In this document: one piece after another, positions 46,844 to 57,940 of the stretch
How the letters are laid out: each line of letters begins with the position of its first letter
Position numbering within the stretch: position 1 is the stretch's first letter
Assembly: GCA_963971575.1 (NCBI GenBank)
Contig: OZ020617.1
Location: 22,281,403-22,345,402, forward strand
DNA length: 64,000 bases
Origin: Liopterus haemorrhoidalis
Lineage: Eukaryota > Arthropoda > Insecta > Coleoptera > Dytiscidae
Reading direction: 5' to 3'
Position numbers and translations under genes: made by a program
Notes under the pieces: generated by a model
Database searches by the model: none
Told to the model about the DNA's origin: nothing
The model's input: only the letters and a program-made list of their open reading frames with translations

Positions 46844-47065
46844 ATTGTCTAAAGTAAAACGCTACTTAAGTGATCAGCTACTCAGATCTATTACAAGATG
46901 CCCAATCCATCGATTGGTAAGTACCAAAACAAATCTTTGAATTCACTTATCATAATGATTAACCCTAGATAAAACTGACGCCTATTACTCGAACTCCTTT
47001 GGTCAGGAATCTCACTTCAGTTTGAGTCTATAATTAACATTATATTACAGGCCCGCTACAAAAAT
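46035..47065. repeat. Inverted repeat of about 200-bp arms interleaved with the preceding element
   Basis: The left arm (about 46035-46240) contains AATGAGATTCCTGAGTAAAG, GGAGTTCGGGTAGTAG and AACAGGCATCTTGTA. The right arm (about 46860-47065) is its inverse with moderate divergence, ending ACAGGCCCGCTAC. The right arm lies outside the 45588-46843 element while the left arm lies inside it, so the two structures overlap rather than nest. Confidence 0.7.
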
Positions 47066-47336
47066 AGTACAATAAATAATAAATTAATGATACGATCTAA
47101 AGTAACATACCAATGGCCCACAACACGTATATAATACATCTGAAGTGCATAGTCCTAATATAAAATTCTATGTTATTGAAAGAACAGCTGAACTGATTGC
47201 AGTAGTGCACGTCACAATTGTGATAACCGTCACGGAACTATGTTATCAATGCGATTGTTAATTTCCAGATACTTTAAAAACTTCGCATTCCCCAATTTTC
47301 AAGCTTTTTTTTGTCCGTATTAGGTGAAGTCCGTAT
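47066..47336. other. Spacer ending in a pogo/Tigger-like terminus fragment
   Basis: The sequence just before the mariner (TTGTCCGTATTAGGTGAAGT) and just after it (GTTCAGATTAACGACGATC at 53348) read together like a pogo-type terminal repeat, suggesting the mariner inserted into an older element. Confidence 0.4.
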
Positions 47337-47404
47337 TAAGAGGGCTACCTTTTAAGTTTTTACACAAACTAAGAAAGAAAAAATTTCTTTTGGAACAAAC
47401 TGTT

Positions 47405-48317
47405 TTATTGCTTTTCAAAATATTCGCCTTTAAGATTTATACACTTTTGCATACGTTCAAACCAATTCTCGAAATATTTTTTCCACTCTGAAGTTGGTAT
47501 CTCAAAAACATGGGTTTCGAAGGTTTCAACAGCTTATAGAGGTGATGAAAATTGCTGTCCACGCATCTTTTGTTTCACATTGGGGAACAAAAAAAAGTCG
47601 TTAAAGGATAAATTACGTGAATACGGGCAACGAAACATTAATTCGATGTTTTTCTCCTTCAAATAATAAATTGTTTGATGTGCTGTGTATGAGCTTGCAT
47701 TGTCATGATGAAGAATGATGCGATGTTTTTGGTTGTTTTTCCTGATTTTTTCGACGACTTCTGGCAAACTAATTGTTGTATACCATTCAGAATTAACTGT
47801 TCTACGATCCTCTAAAGAAATGGTTGCGACATGTCTAGTACAACTGAAGAAACAAGCGATTATTTTCTTGGTAGTGCTTCGTGAAAGAACAACTTTTGTA
47901 GGTTTCGGTTCCTCTTGTAAGACCCAAACAGTGGATTGTTGCTTAGTTTCCGGATCATATGGATAAATCCAAGTTTCGTCACCTGCAACGATGTTGTATA
48001 CGGATTTTGCAGTGCCTATGTTGAATTTTTTTAGCATTCCCTAGCATTTGTAGCAATTCCCTAGCTTTTTTAGCATTTTTTTTTTTTACCAATCAACACC
48101 AGCCTTTTTTTTGAGTTTCGATCAAATTATGCGTAATCCATCGGGAACAGATCTTTTTCACAGCTAAATGTTCATGGAAAATCGAATGTATTGCAGTCTG
48201 CGATATGCCAAAGGATGCTTCTATCTCACGGCAAGTCACATGCCGATCTTCTTTAATCATTTTGCGCACAGCGTCGTTCTTTTGAAGTTCTTTTGAATCA
48301 CAACCGTTTTTAGTCAA
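47405..48317 (-). pseudogene. Mariner transposase pseudogene, main part
   Basis: From 48317: an N-terminal piece with NDAVRKMIKEDRHVTCREIE and a SFGISQTAIHSIFHEHL helix-turn-helix. Then (48037-47534) the catalytic domain with NIVAGDETWIYPYDPETK (first Asp) and HRIILHHDNASSYTA (second Asp). The third motif reads CPYSRNLSFNDFF where YSPDLAPCDF is expected, so the third catalytic Asp is Asn. A stop follows QQFSSPL, after which the C-terminus (SEWKKYFENWFERMQKCINL, GEYFEKQ) continues to 47405. It is inactive. Confidence 0.92.
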
Positions 48318-48345
48318 CTTTCACGAGATTCATCACTGACGGACG

Positions 48346-48420
48346 ACAAAATTCTGTAAACTAACTGTAAACTGTAAACAAAATTCTGTAAACTAACTGT
48401 AAAAAAAAAAAAAAAAAAAT
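48346..48420. repeat. 32-bp tandem duplication and poly(A) at the 5' junction of the LINE
   Basis: ACAAAATTCTGTAAACTAAC occurs at 48346 and again at 48378, period 32, followed by about 19 A residues and then LINE sequence. The first unit is mariner code (GTTTAC...TTTTGT on the minus strand continues the transposase). The 3' junction retains only AAACAGTC. A target duplication of more than a few bases is not evident. Confidence 0.65.
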
Positions 48421-49332
48421 TGCTAAAGTAGTGGTGGATATAAGTATTGAAGTTTTGTGCTCCCTTTATTTTCATTAATTTCTTGTATTAATAGTGTAGT
48501 GAAAATTAAATTTATTTGATTTAAATTAAAATAAATCAGCTACAATACAGACCAGTGTGCAATATTTCAAATATATAGCCAAATTAAGACATTTTTTCGA
48601 GATTTATTAAATTTATGTGGGTGTACATATGGTTGAATTTTGCTTATTTTGTATAATCAGGTGATTTATGACCTTCATATAATTAATACCGTATTGATAA
48701 CGCACCTCAAAAAACTTGCAATAACTATAGCGTAGTGGCTTTAGCCATTGTGTACTAATTGCAAGGTAGGGGGTTCAACTCTCCATCAGGTTCTAAAAGT
48801 TTTTTTTTTTTTTATTATTATTACTTTTATTTTATTATTATTAATATTATTTTATTATTTGATGCTTTATTTATTAATTTATTTTCTTATTTATTTTTTA
48901 ATTTAATTTATTTTCTTACTTATTGTTATTTTAATTTATTTTTCTTAATACATCTTTTATCAGCTTTATACTTGTTTTATACTTCTACTTCTTATTACTT
49001 ACATATTTTTTACTACCATCCATACCACTAATTCATTAATTCATTAATTCATTAATTCATAATTCATCAGCATTTTATTTTATACATTCAGAGACATACA
49101 TATATATTTTACATCAACCTTCTCCGTGGCCTTCTTGTTTGTCTGATCAAAGCCCGCTTGACAGGCCCCTAGCGGTGAAGTGAGTGTCCCAGTTTAATCC
49201 ATTTTACCTCTGTTTGACAATTTATTATCATTTATAAGTATATTCTCTGTTTTATTCTTAACGTATTAAATATATAAAAAAAAAAAAATTACTGAATTTT
49301 AATTTATTTATTATTATTATTATTCATTCGTC

Positions 49333-50068
49333 ATGAGTCGATTAGATTCTGAAGTAGTTAAAAAGGTTCTAGAGAATCGTGAACTCGCAGCTTTTCTACA
49401 AGCGACAATCTCCAGCAGCTTAAATCAGTCTCCGATATTTCAAAATATTTTAAAGGAAGTAAGAACGCTCAGGGATGTCAAAGTTGACTACCAAAGTTGA
49501 GGAGCTAAGCCTTAAGCTCGAAACACTTACCCTTGATATGAGCAATGGTAAGAATCTGCAGATTCTTGGACCGACTGAGGTTAGTACGAAACAGCAACTT
49601 AACCACGTTGATCCCGGTAATAAGTCAGATTTAAAATCTGACACCAGGTCACATATACGCAATAAATCCCTTTCTTCCGAGAATGAACTTAGTGAGAAAA
49701 ACACTACTCTACAGAAGAACCAAAGAATCAAAGAATCAAAGCTAAAAACTTCATCAGTGAAGCTTGGTACTGGCGCTCCTGACGAACTTCTTGTAGCTGC
49801 ACCTAGTTACACGTGGGTTTATGTCGGAAGACTGCAAAAGGATACAACTGTGAGTAATATCACAGGTTATCTAAAACGTAAGTGGCCAAGCGGTGAATTC
49901 AAGTGTGGCGACTTAAAAAATAAAGGTGCGACTAGCTCATTTAAGATCGGCTCTAGTAACATTAGCCAGCAAGATCTATTATCACCTGACAACTGGCCAG
50001 AAAATGTCCTTGTTAAGCCCTTCCTGTTTTTTCGGAAGCGGAAGCAGGCAATTGAAAACACCCAATGA
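49333..50068 (+). pseudogene. LINE ORF1 protein, one frameshift
   Basis: ATG 49333 opens SEVVKKVLENRELAAFLQAT and continues to ILKEVRTLRD. A single-base shift near 49468 then moves the frame to the one containing MSKLTTKVEELSLKLETLTL, a short coiled coil. A Ser/Lys-rich linker follows, then a C-terminal domain with TWVYVGRLQKDTTVSNITGY, KRKWPSGEFKCGDL and WPENVLVKPFLFFRKRK. ORF1 proteins bind the element RNA and assemble the retrotransposition particle. It ends TGA at 50066-50068, just before ORF2. Confidence 0.75.
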
Positions 50069-50069
50069 G

Positions 50070-52937
50070 ATGCTTCATGCCTACTACCAAAACGTACGAG
50101 GTCTCAGGACAAAAACCAAAACCATCTTCAAATCAGTACTACGTTGCGATTATGACATTCTTGCTCTAACGGAAACGTGGCTTGTACCTGAAATCTCAGA
50201 TTCTGAACTTTTTGATAGTAGATATTCTGTAACTCGATGCGACCGATCGCCACTTACCAGTAACTACCAACGTGGAGGCGGAACGCTTCTTGCCGTATCG
50301 AAACATTTAACCACAGTTCCAATTCACGTACAGCCTATATTTGGTCTTGAACAATCGTGGATCTTAGTTAAGGGACACCAGCAATCCTTTATATTTGGCT
50401 GTGTGTATTTTCCACCAGCGTCGTCTCTAAAAGTTTTTAATGGGTTTTCAACTCAGGTTTCTATTTTACTAGATACGTATCGGAACTCACAACTGTATCT
50501 TTTTGGAGATTTCAATCAACCAAACATTAATTGGTTCTATGATGATGAGTCTTCTGTTCTTAATTCTGAATTCCATAATGACAAAATAGCAGAAAGTATC
50601 ATTGATGACTTCAACTACTGCTGTTTAGACCAATTAAACCATATCCAAAACTCTTCCGGTCATGTCCTTGACTTGATATTTACCAACAACTCTAGTTCAA
50701 CAATCGTCCGTTGTTCGGATCCTCTGATAGATGAAGATAAGCATCACCCGTCCCTTGATTTATTATTTCAAGTTAATAATCTTCAAGTTCTTGAACATAC
50801 AGTTCATAGAGAAAAATTTAACTTCTACAAAGGTAATTACGAAGAACTCAATGTAGCTCTGAGTGAAATTAACTGGGACAGTATCTTCACTGAGAATGAT
50901 ATAGATAGGAGTATCATATCATTTTACGAAGTTCTACAGAAAAAAATAGATATTTTCATCCCTAAGGCTGTATCTATATCCAAAAAGTTCCCTAAATGGT
51001 ATTCCAGAAATACTATATCTCTATTGCGGAAAAAGAACAGAGCCTACTCTAATTATAAATCGACAAAATTACCTCAGGATTACTCTACGTATAGCATACT
51101 ACGAAAAGCCTGCAAGGAAAATATAAGCATCGACCATTACGACTATGTACTTAATGTTCAGAACAACATGTCTAGTAATCCTAAGTCGTTTTGGAGCTAT
51201 GTTAATTCGAAAAACGCCGATAATGGCATTCCAAGGAGCATGACGTTTAATGAACAGAAGGCTGATACAAATAATGACATCTGTAACCTATTTGCATCTT
51301 ATTTTGAGTCGGTCTACTCAACCGCTAATGCCACTACTATACCTCTGTTTGATCATATACATGGTCCCATTCTCTCTAATATTGAAATCAATAATGAAAT
51401 CGTGTTCAATAAATTGCGTTCCTTGGATGTTAATAAAGGCTGTGGACCAGACGGCATACCCCCTATGCTCCTTAAACATTGTTGCTCAACACTTTGTCAA
51501 CCTTTAACCACCTTGTTTCGCCTTTCATTGGAATCTGGAGTTTTTCCGTCTAATTGGAAAATTGCGTACATAACACCTATATTTAAAACTGGATGTAGGG
51601 CATATATAGAAAATTACAGGCCCATATCCATCCTCTCTACCATCTCCAAAGTACTCGAATCAATTATCACTGACAAAATATTTTCTTGTTACAAAAATAC
51701 AATAGTAAATCAGCAACATGGATTCTATATGGGTCGTTCTACAGTGACCAATTTAATATCTTTCAAGGACTACATTATATACTCCTTAGAGAATGGGAGC
51801 GAAGTCCATGCCATCTACACAGATTTTCGGAAAGCGTTTGACCGCATTAACCACGACATACTTTTGGCCAAACTGAAAGCGTACGGCATTCAGTCGTCCC
51901 TGCTATTATGGTTAAGCTCATACCTAAAAAATCGTATTCAACGAGTTAGAATAAATAACTGCTTATCGAAGATAATTAATGTAACATCTGGTGTACCACA
52001 GGGCTCACACTTGGGTCCAATATTGTTTACCTTGTTTATTAATGATATAGGTGCAGGTATCCTTAAAAGCAATTATCTCTTATTCGCTGACGATTTGAAA
52101 CTTTATTCAGCGGTTAACACCCCTGCCGACTTCATTAACCTACAGAACGACCTGGATGTAGTGGCTAAGTGGTGCAATACAAACTGTTTATTTCTGAACG
52201 AAACTAAGTGTTACTCCATATGTTTTTCCAAAAAACGTATAACATCGTCTTTCTCTTACACGGTCAACGGGACTTGTCTCAAGCAAGTTGATGAAGTAAA
52301 AGATCTTGGAGTTATGTTTACCAGCAGTGTTTCTTTTGAGAAGCATATTGATTGCATTTGTAAAAAGGGAACGCGTATGCTAGGCTTCATTAAAAGAAAT
52401 ACTTCGGATTTCACTAACTATGGTGCCATTAAATCATTGTACTCAGCACTAGTCAGGAGTCACCTCGAGTATGCAAGTGTGGTGTGGAGTCCGTATCAGT
52501 CCACATACTCCAACCGATTAGAACATGTACAGGACAGGTTTATTAAGTACCTACTGTACAAATCGTACATTAATTACACTTTGCTGTCTCGAGATCAACG
52601 GAGAAAATTAGTCGGTATGGAGTCACTTCGAATGAGGCGGAATATGGGCGGGTTATGCTAGCTCCATAAACTCGTTAATGGAGTTATTTCTTCACCGCAA
52701 CTTTTAGAAAGAATAAAAATAAGGGTACCTATTCGTTCGACGAGGACAAATGACACCTTCATAGTATCCCGGCATAGAACCTGCTACGGAAGTGATGTCA
52801 CCATTGACAAGATCTGCCATCTATACAATTCCGTCTGCTGCAGTATTCATAACCCAGCAGATATTTTTTGCTCCACACTAGTCGAATTTAAAAGAAGCAT
52901 TTTTAATACCCTTAGTCAGGATGAAGTAATTTATTGA
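50070..52937 (+). pseudogene. LINE ORF2: endonuclease and reverse transcriptase, one premature stop
   Basis: The frame is open from 49926, but the likely start is ATG 50070, one base after the ORF1 stop, giving YYQNVRGLRTKTKTIF at once. The AP-type endonuclease shows ALTETWL, GGGTLLAVS, FGDFNQPNINW and a degenerate HHPSL in place of SDHxPV. Reverse transcriptase motifs are NKGCGPDGIPP, YRPISIL, YTDFRKAFDRINHD, GVPQGSHLGPILF and FADDLKLY (catalytic Asp pair at about 52090-52095). TAG at 52659-52661 stops the protein, but the same frame continues for 91 codons (HKLVNGVISSPQLL..., NPADIFCSTLVEFKRSIF) to TGA 52935-52937, the normal C-terminus. Read-through or a parental copy would have about 955 residues. 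Confidence 0.93.
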
Positions 52938-53078
52938 TGTATTAATTGTACTTAAATTTTACTATTTCTTCATTTATTTGTGAAATTATTATGTATGAAC
53001 ATGTTTTGTTATGTATTATTTAGGATTGAACCTGTAAATACAAATTACTTAAATAAATAAATAAATAAATAAACAGTC

Positions 53079-53170
53079 TTTTCTGATGGTGCTTCATTAC
53101 CAAAAGTTGAACGAAGCGAATCTATGCATTTTTGTTGAGTCAGGCCTTTACTAAAATCGTAAAAATTCAT
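53079..53170 (-). pseudogene. Mariner transposase N-terminus beyond the LINE insertion
   Basis: ATG at 53170-53168 begins MNFYDFSKGLTQQKCIDSLR, then TFGNEAPSEKT, the first helix-turn-helix of the transposase. The frame is cut by the LINE at about 53075 and resumes at about 48372 as V-Y-x-x-F-T-E-F. This defines the LINE insertion point inside the DNA-binding domain. Confidence 0.85.
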
Positions 53171-53344
53171 CCAACGAAAACCTTTTTTTTAATGCTCATT
53201 ATCCACAAACTACTTGGTCAATTTATAAGCTGCCACTGATTTCACAATAACAAATGTCAAATTTTACGAATATAGTAATGACTCATTTCAATTTTGCCAT
53301 CCAGTGGTCGTTTGTAAAAACATAAAAGGTAACCCTCGTATAAG

Positions 53345-54078
53345 GGTTCAGATTAACGACGATCTACTGTATTATATTTTCACGTTATTATAATTATACA
53401 AATAATGTCAAATGTTGGTATTTTTACTAATATAAAGTTACAACTAGAAGCTATTAATATTTAAAGGGAACTTTGAGCTTTTATAAATTAGCAGAATTGA
53501 GACTTTACTAAATTATTTAATTTTCAGTGTTAATGGCGTTTATTGCTTAAAGTAAGTAAGCAGAATCGCCTCTTTAAAGTCACAAACCATTTAATTTCAT
53601 ACTGTGAAAATGATATTGTCCAGAAAATAAAAATCGCACTTAAAAAGTAGTTAACAGGTATTATGTAACAAAAATTAGAAGACACACTGATAAGGATATC
53701 ACTTTATTATAATAATCTTTGATCTTTCAACCCTTTTGATAAATTTTAGTGAAATTTTATACAGACTTTATCGTGGAATTCAACACCTTGCAGGAAAGCA
53801 GATTGCGGGCGTTAAGCAATTCATATGAATATCAAATTATATGTAAATATAATACTCAATGGAGATAGCTCAGAAACTATACACGGTCGTTGTTTTTCTA
53901 CAGGATAAAGTGAAAATTTTAACACTTGCTCAAATTTCAGCATACAGCATATTGTGGACCAGTAATAGTGTTCAAGATTTAATGACCAAGCAAGTTTTTT
54001 CTCTGTTGAAAGAACGGCATATTTTTAAAAACACTATTTCATGTATCGTAAGTTTGCTCTTAACTATGTACTATATGC
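53345..54078. other. Non-coding, nothing recognised
   Basis: AT-rich sequence. The frame beginning at 53859 runs into the SINE and is not supported as a gene. Confidence 0.4.
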
Positions 54079-54282
54079 CAACGGAGTGGCCGAGCGCATT
54101 AAATCGTTCAGTTTGGACTGGTGAAAACAGTCTGTGTTGTGTGGTTGGTAGTTCGATTCTCCGTTGGTGCTATTATTCGGGCGAGAATAATATGTTTACA
54201 TTACTCTCATTTCACAATCATTCACCCCTCATCCAGGTGTAGGAGCACGCCCCCTGGCATCGGCGATTAGCTTCGTTGCAGG
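54079..54282 (+). mobile_element. SINE with tRNA-Ser/Leu-like head, second copy
   Basis: CAACGGAGTGGCCGAGCGCA starts the tRNA-like head, with GGTAGTTCGATTCTCCGTTG as B-box and acceptor partner. The body TATTCGGGCGAGAATAATAT, CATTCACCCCTCATCC and GGAGCACGCC matches 22434-22660. It lacks the A-rich tail and ends at about 54282. Confidence 0.85.
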
Positions 54283-55267
54283 TAATTTTGATCAGAATTT
54301 GATATCAGAAATAAAATTTCTTAATTAAACTCAATATGATTATCCAATTAGAATAAAATATTAAATGATCTATTCCTAGAAATGAACACTTAATTGCAGA
54401 CATGAAACAGAAATCGTAAATTCTGGAACAGATCACAATAAATACAATTAATTGATTAGATGTATTCGGACCATATGTGGAAAACTATTAATCTCTATCT
54501 TGAAATATAAACGTTAGTTTTAGGTTATTTTTCTAATGAGGTACTTATCTGAATTATCACCAACAAATTGTTTTATGTGTTTTAAGATGGACAGTTTAAT
54601 AGTGTGAAATGATATTTGACAGATGTAAACTTTTCAGGGTAGCTCAGTTAAACCAGTAATGTCCGTATGTCAGTCAGTGCATTGTGCAGTTTAAAGAAAG
54701 ATAGACAATATTAAGAGACTTGTGAGAGACAAATGGTTTTAGATGATGTTACTGAGGGTTGTGGTGTCCAGTGAAGAAATTACTGTTTGGTTGAAAGAGT
54801 CTCTGGAGTGTTTATAGTGTGTGAATATGTGTCTCTCACTTGAATTAGCTGCTAACAACGTAATTATAAGACTAGTGTAACTAATGTAAATATTAACCCG
54901 TAATCATAATTCCAGTAGGTTAGTTAAAATGTTGATTTAATTGAAAGACCCTTGAATTCCTTCCTACGAATCACAGCAACTATCTGGCGAACTTAAGGGC
55001 ATGTTTCCGCCTCGATCCGCTCGCGAGTTTTGGATGAAACCTTGAGTTTGAGAGATGTACCGAATAAGTACAAATAAACTATATCGATATTATATTCCAA
55101 TTAATAACACCGATGTAACATAAAAAACTGGTAAGGTGCAGGTGTTATAAATAGTTTACTGGTTTAACACCACTTCATATGGACGCAATTATGAAAAATT
55201 AAAATGAGTTTATTTATAAGACAGGTAAATAATTTAAATCATTCAAAACAATTTTGTATTTATGCTC
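54283..55267. other. Non-coding, nothing recognised
   Basis: No supported gene or repeat boundary. Confidence 0.4.
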
Positions 55268-56262
55268 TTAATAATAATAATAATAATAATAATATTTTAT
55301 TCCATACTAAAAATATATATTTAGGAAACGTCAATTTACATGAGTTTGGAGTCACATATTAATTGCAATTTAGGTGTACACAGTATTGTTTTTTAAAACA
55401 TCTGGTTTAAACATTGTGAAGTTACATTTAATGTAATCATCTGTGGAATACGGACACAATTCTATAAGAACAATTTTAAACATGATTATAAATTTGCCAG
55501 GCCTAAGATCAGTCCATGATTTGGGTACTATATTATATAAATCAAAACGAAGATTTACAATTTTTTTTGATTTGTTTGTTCGGTATAATTGGAGATCTAA
55601 TTGGATAATTATAAATATTGCTTTGTATGACAAATTGTGTTTTATTTTTGTGTACCCAGATGACTGAGAAATAAATGAAGCAAGCATAAATAGTTAAAAT
55701 TTTTAGTTCCTTAAAAATAGGCCTACAGTGAGCTCAACGCGACTTATTTACAATGGCCCGAAAAGCTCTCTTTTGAAGTAAGAAAATCTGATAAATTCTA
55801 GGAGAATTGCCTCATTCAGTTACGCCGTAACACATTCATGAATGAAATAACGCAAAGTACAATATATCCGTCGGGTGGTCCTAACATCCGCAAGCTGTGC
55901 GATTTTCTTTATAGCGAAAACATTTGCCAACTTGTTGTACTTGTGCGCTCCATGTTAGATTATCAGATATGGTGACTGCTATGGTGAAATTAACACTAAT
56001 TCCATCTTTAGCTAACTGCCCAAAGAACGATAAGGTAGATGTTTCCATCAAATTTATGGTGAGATAGTTTCAGGTAAACCATTCTTTAGCTGTTGACATT
56101 GTGATTTGTTTATTGATTTCTAGTTCATCAACGTTGTTAGCCTAAACCAGTAAAGTGGTGTCATCTGGAAACAAAATTGATTTAGAAGGTACTTTGACTG
56201 GAAGATCTTCTATGGTAAGAAGCCAACTAGAATTTTGCTCTATGTTGGTAACCTCAATATTA
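55268..56262 (-). pseudogene. LINE reverse transcriptase 3' remnant
   Basis: Minus-strand reading from about 56220 gives FPDDTTLLV (degenerate YADDT motif), then NKQITMSTAKEWF, FGQLAKDGISVNF and SDNLTWSAQVQQVGKCF. It continues with IFLLQKRAFRAIVNKSR.AH and, at 55687-55370, NLRFDLYNIVPKSWTDLRPG and FKIVLIELCPYSTDDYIKC, the standard order from the palm to the C-terminus. Several stops break it. The (AAT)n run at 55268-55295 is its 3' tail. It is a different family from the LINE at 48.4 kb. Confidence 0.82.
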
Positions 56263-56264
56263 TG

Positions 56265-56790
56265 TTTATATTAATCGCATTGAGAAAACACAGGATAGAT
56301 TCATCAAACATATTATTAATTTACAACATAAAAACTATCGCAAAATAGTGGGAGAAAGTTTTAAGACTAAGCGTGTTTTTGATCTTTCTAATAGTGTGCC
56401 TAGCTCTGTTATCAATTCCAATAGTGTGAACGTTTTTAAGAATAATTTAGATAATTATCTTCATAGAATATATTATGTTTGATGATATTAGTTATGATTT
56501 GGGTATAATATTTTTACATTATTTTGTATTTCATTACTGTTATAGTATTTATTATTATTATTTTGTTTTCAATTTCTGTAAATTAGTATATGGTTTAAGT
56601 TTGCTTCAGTATTAGTTATTATCTAGGTATTTATGTTTTATTATTTTTTATATTATATTGTTTCATTTTATATCCTCTTTGCTTGTACCACCGATGTATG
56701 CACTTGTATCGAAGCTCTATAAGCCTTTGAATCCTGCTTCTTGGACCTTAATAAATAATAATAATAAGAATAAAATAATAATATTAAGTT
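56265..56790 (+). mobile_element. LINE 3' end fragment
   Basis: The plus frame near 56280 encodes TQDRFIKHIINLQHKNYRKI and then NSVPSSVINSNSVNVFKNNL, ending at TGA near 56480. This resembles LINE ORF2 C-termini ('WNSLP..V..S.SVN.FKN.L'). A 3' untranslated region with TTGTACCACCGATGTATGCA ends in CTTAATAAATAATAATAATA at about 56750. It lies back to back with the preceding remnant. Confidence 0.7.
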
Positions 56791-56894
56791 CCACTGATAT
56801 TAGCCTTGTATTCATGGCAACTTATTTGACTGTCCTAATCTTATTATTAGTTTTATTCAAGCGTTCCTACTTATGCGACCAGACAAAATAATTT

Positions 56895-57216
56895 GTTTTT
56901 AGTACCATATTTCAGGACAAACTCGGCATATAATTCAACTGTAAACCGTTTAGTATTGAACATTAATGATGTTGGTAATCGGGATTTTCCTGATATGTAT
57001 TTCTGAGCCGATATTAATGTGCGATATTAAAAATTATCTGAAAAGATTTGTTTTTAAATTGTTAATTTATAATAATAATATACACTAGTACTAGTATACT
57101 GTTTCATAATCACTGTCAACTTAAATGTATATTTTTTGTAAATAAGGTGCTGCACTGATATTAGGCATGCGCTTGTTGTGTGAGCAAATTGTGAAATAAA
57201 TAAATAAATAAATAAA
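56895..57216 (+). mobile_element. Second LINE 3' end fragment
   Basis: The plus strand near 56905 encodes PYFRTNSAYNSTVNRLVLNI then FPDMY, the 'F...Y..P.NR......N' LINE C-terminal pattern. AT-rich sequence follows, ending in an (AAAT)n tail at 57193-57216. Confidence 0.6.
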
Positions 57217-57479
57217 TAACTTAACATATCTTGTTTAGAATAGGGACATTAGCTATCTTAGCCTTTACAAAACAATAGATCCATAACATAAATGCATTGC
57301 ATGGACATAAAGATGAATCAATAGAATATCATCGTTCAGTTTATTATAAAGAGATGTTCGTATTATAAACAGTACAGTAATACTCATTTGATACATATTT
57401 ATGCCCATGGAATGCGTTTATGTTATGGATTTATTATAAACTAGGCTTGAGTCATAACTACTTTGCGGTTTAGTTGTTT

Positions 57480-57940
57480 TTCGATATTTTTCAAAAAACT
57501 AATTTGATCTTAAATTGCTGTTGAACTATTTCTCTTCACATCAAGGTCCATTGTTGTTCTTGTTTTTGCAAATTTTAAGTCAAATCCATTCGGTAAATAG
57601 ATTGCGCGACAAGAGTTTTTTGCAAAAATTCTGAAAAAGGTTAAGCTTTTAAAAGTAAAATCTGTTTTGCTTATTTACGCATTGAGAAGTTTTATTTGAT
57701 ACCCTTTAAAAATATTTTTTTTTAAATATTTATTTCTTTGTTTAATATTAATTTTTCTTCAATTAATCTGAACATTTTTCCTATAATCGAGTCAAAGAAT
57801 TATATGTGCATGTCAAATTTCAACTCTATAGGTCTAGTCGTTTTGTGGGGGCATTTCTTTGTTCCTCCACATAGTGGCTTCCAAGACTTGCGAGCGGAAT
57901 CAAGTCGAAAACCCTAAATGTCCGCCAGTCGGTTGCTTAC
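57480..57940 (-). repeat. Diverged relative of the R1 outer half
   Basis: CATGTCAAATTTCAACTCTA with TAGGTCTAGTCGTTTTGTG, and an upstream TTTATTTGATACCCTTTAAA, parallel the R1 phrases GCATGCCAAATTTCAACTCT and CATTTGATACCCTACTC. It is a related but distinct or old copy. Confidence 0.5.

Larger units (their letters stand above)
48403..53073 (+). mobile_element. Non-LTR retrotransposon (CR1/Jockey-like LINE), near full length
   Basis: A two-ORF element of about 4.7 kb inserted in the mariner in opposite orientation. It has a 5' leader with a tRNA-like block (TAGCGTAGTGGCTTTAGCC and GGGGTTCAACTCTCC at about 48730-48785), ORF1 at 49333-50068, ORF2 at 50070-52937 with one internal stop, and a 3' end with an (AAAT)n tail at about 53050-53073. 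Endonuclease and reverse transcriptase are of the APE-type LINE class. The few disabling changes suggest a fairly young copy. Confidence 0.9.
47339..53338 (-). mobile_element. Mariner-type element split by a LINE
   Basis: TA flanks it at 47337-47338 and 53339-53340. The left end AGAGGGCTACCTTTTAAG and the right end (inverse CGAGGGTTACCTTTTATG) are inverted repeats, both continuing into GTTTTTACA. Of the 6.0 kb, about 4.7 kb is the inserted LINE (about 48403-53073), leaving a normal mariner length of about 1.3 kb. Confidence 0.9.

Noticed and set aside
54079..54242. Protein frame at 53859-54242 as a gene
   Set aside because: Its second half is the SINE and the first half has no domain or splice context.
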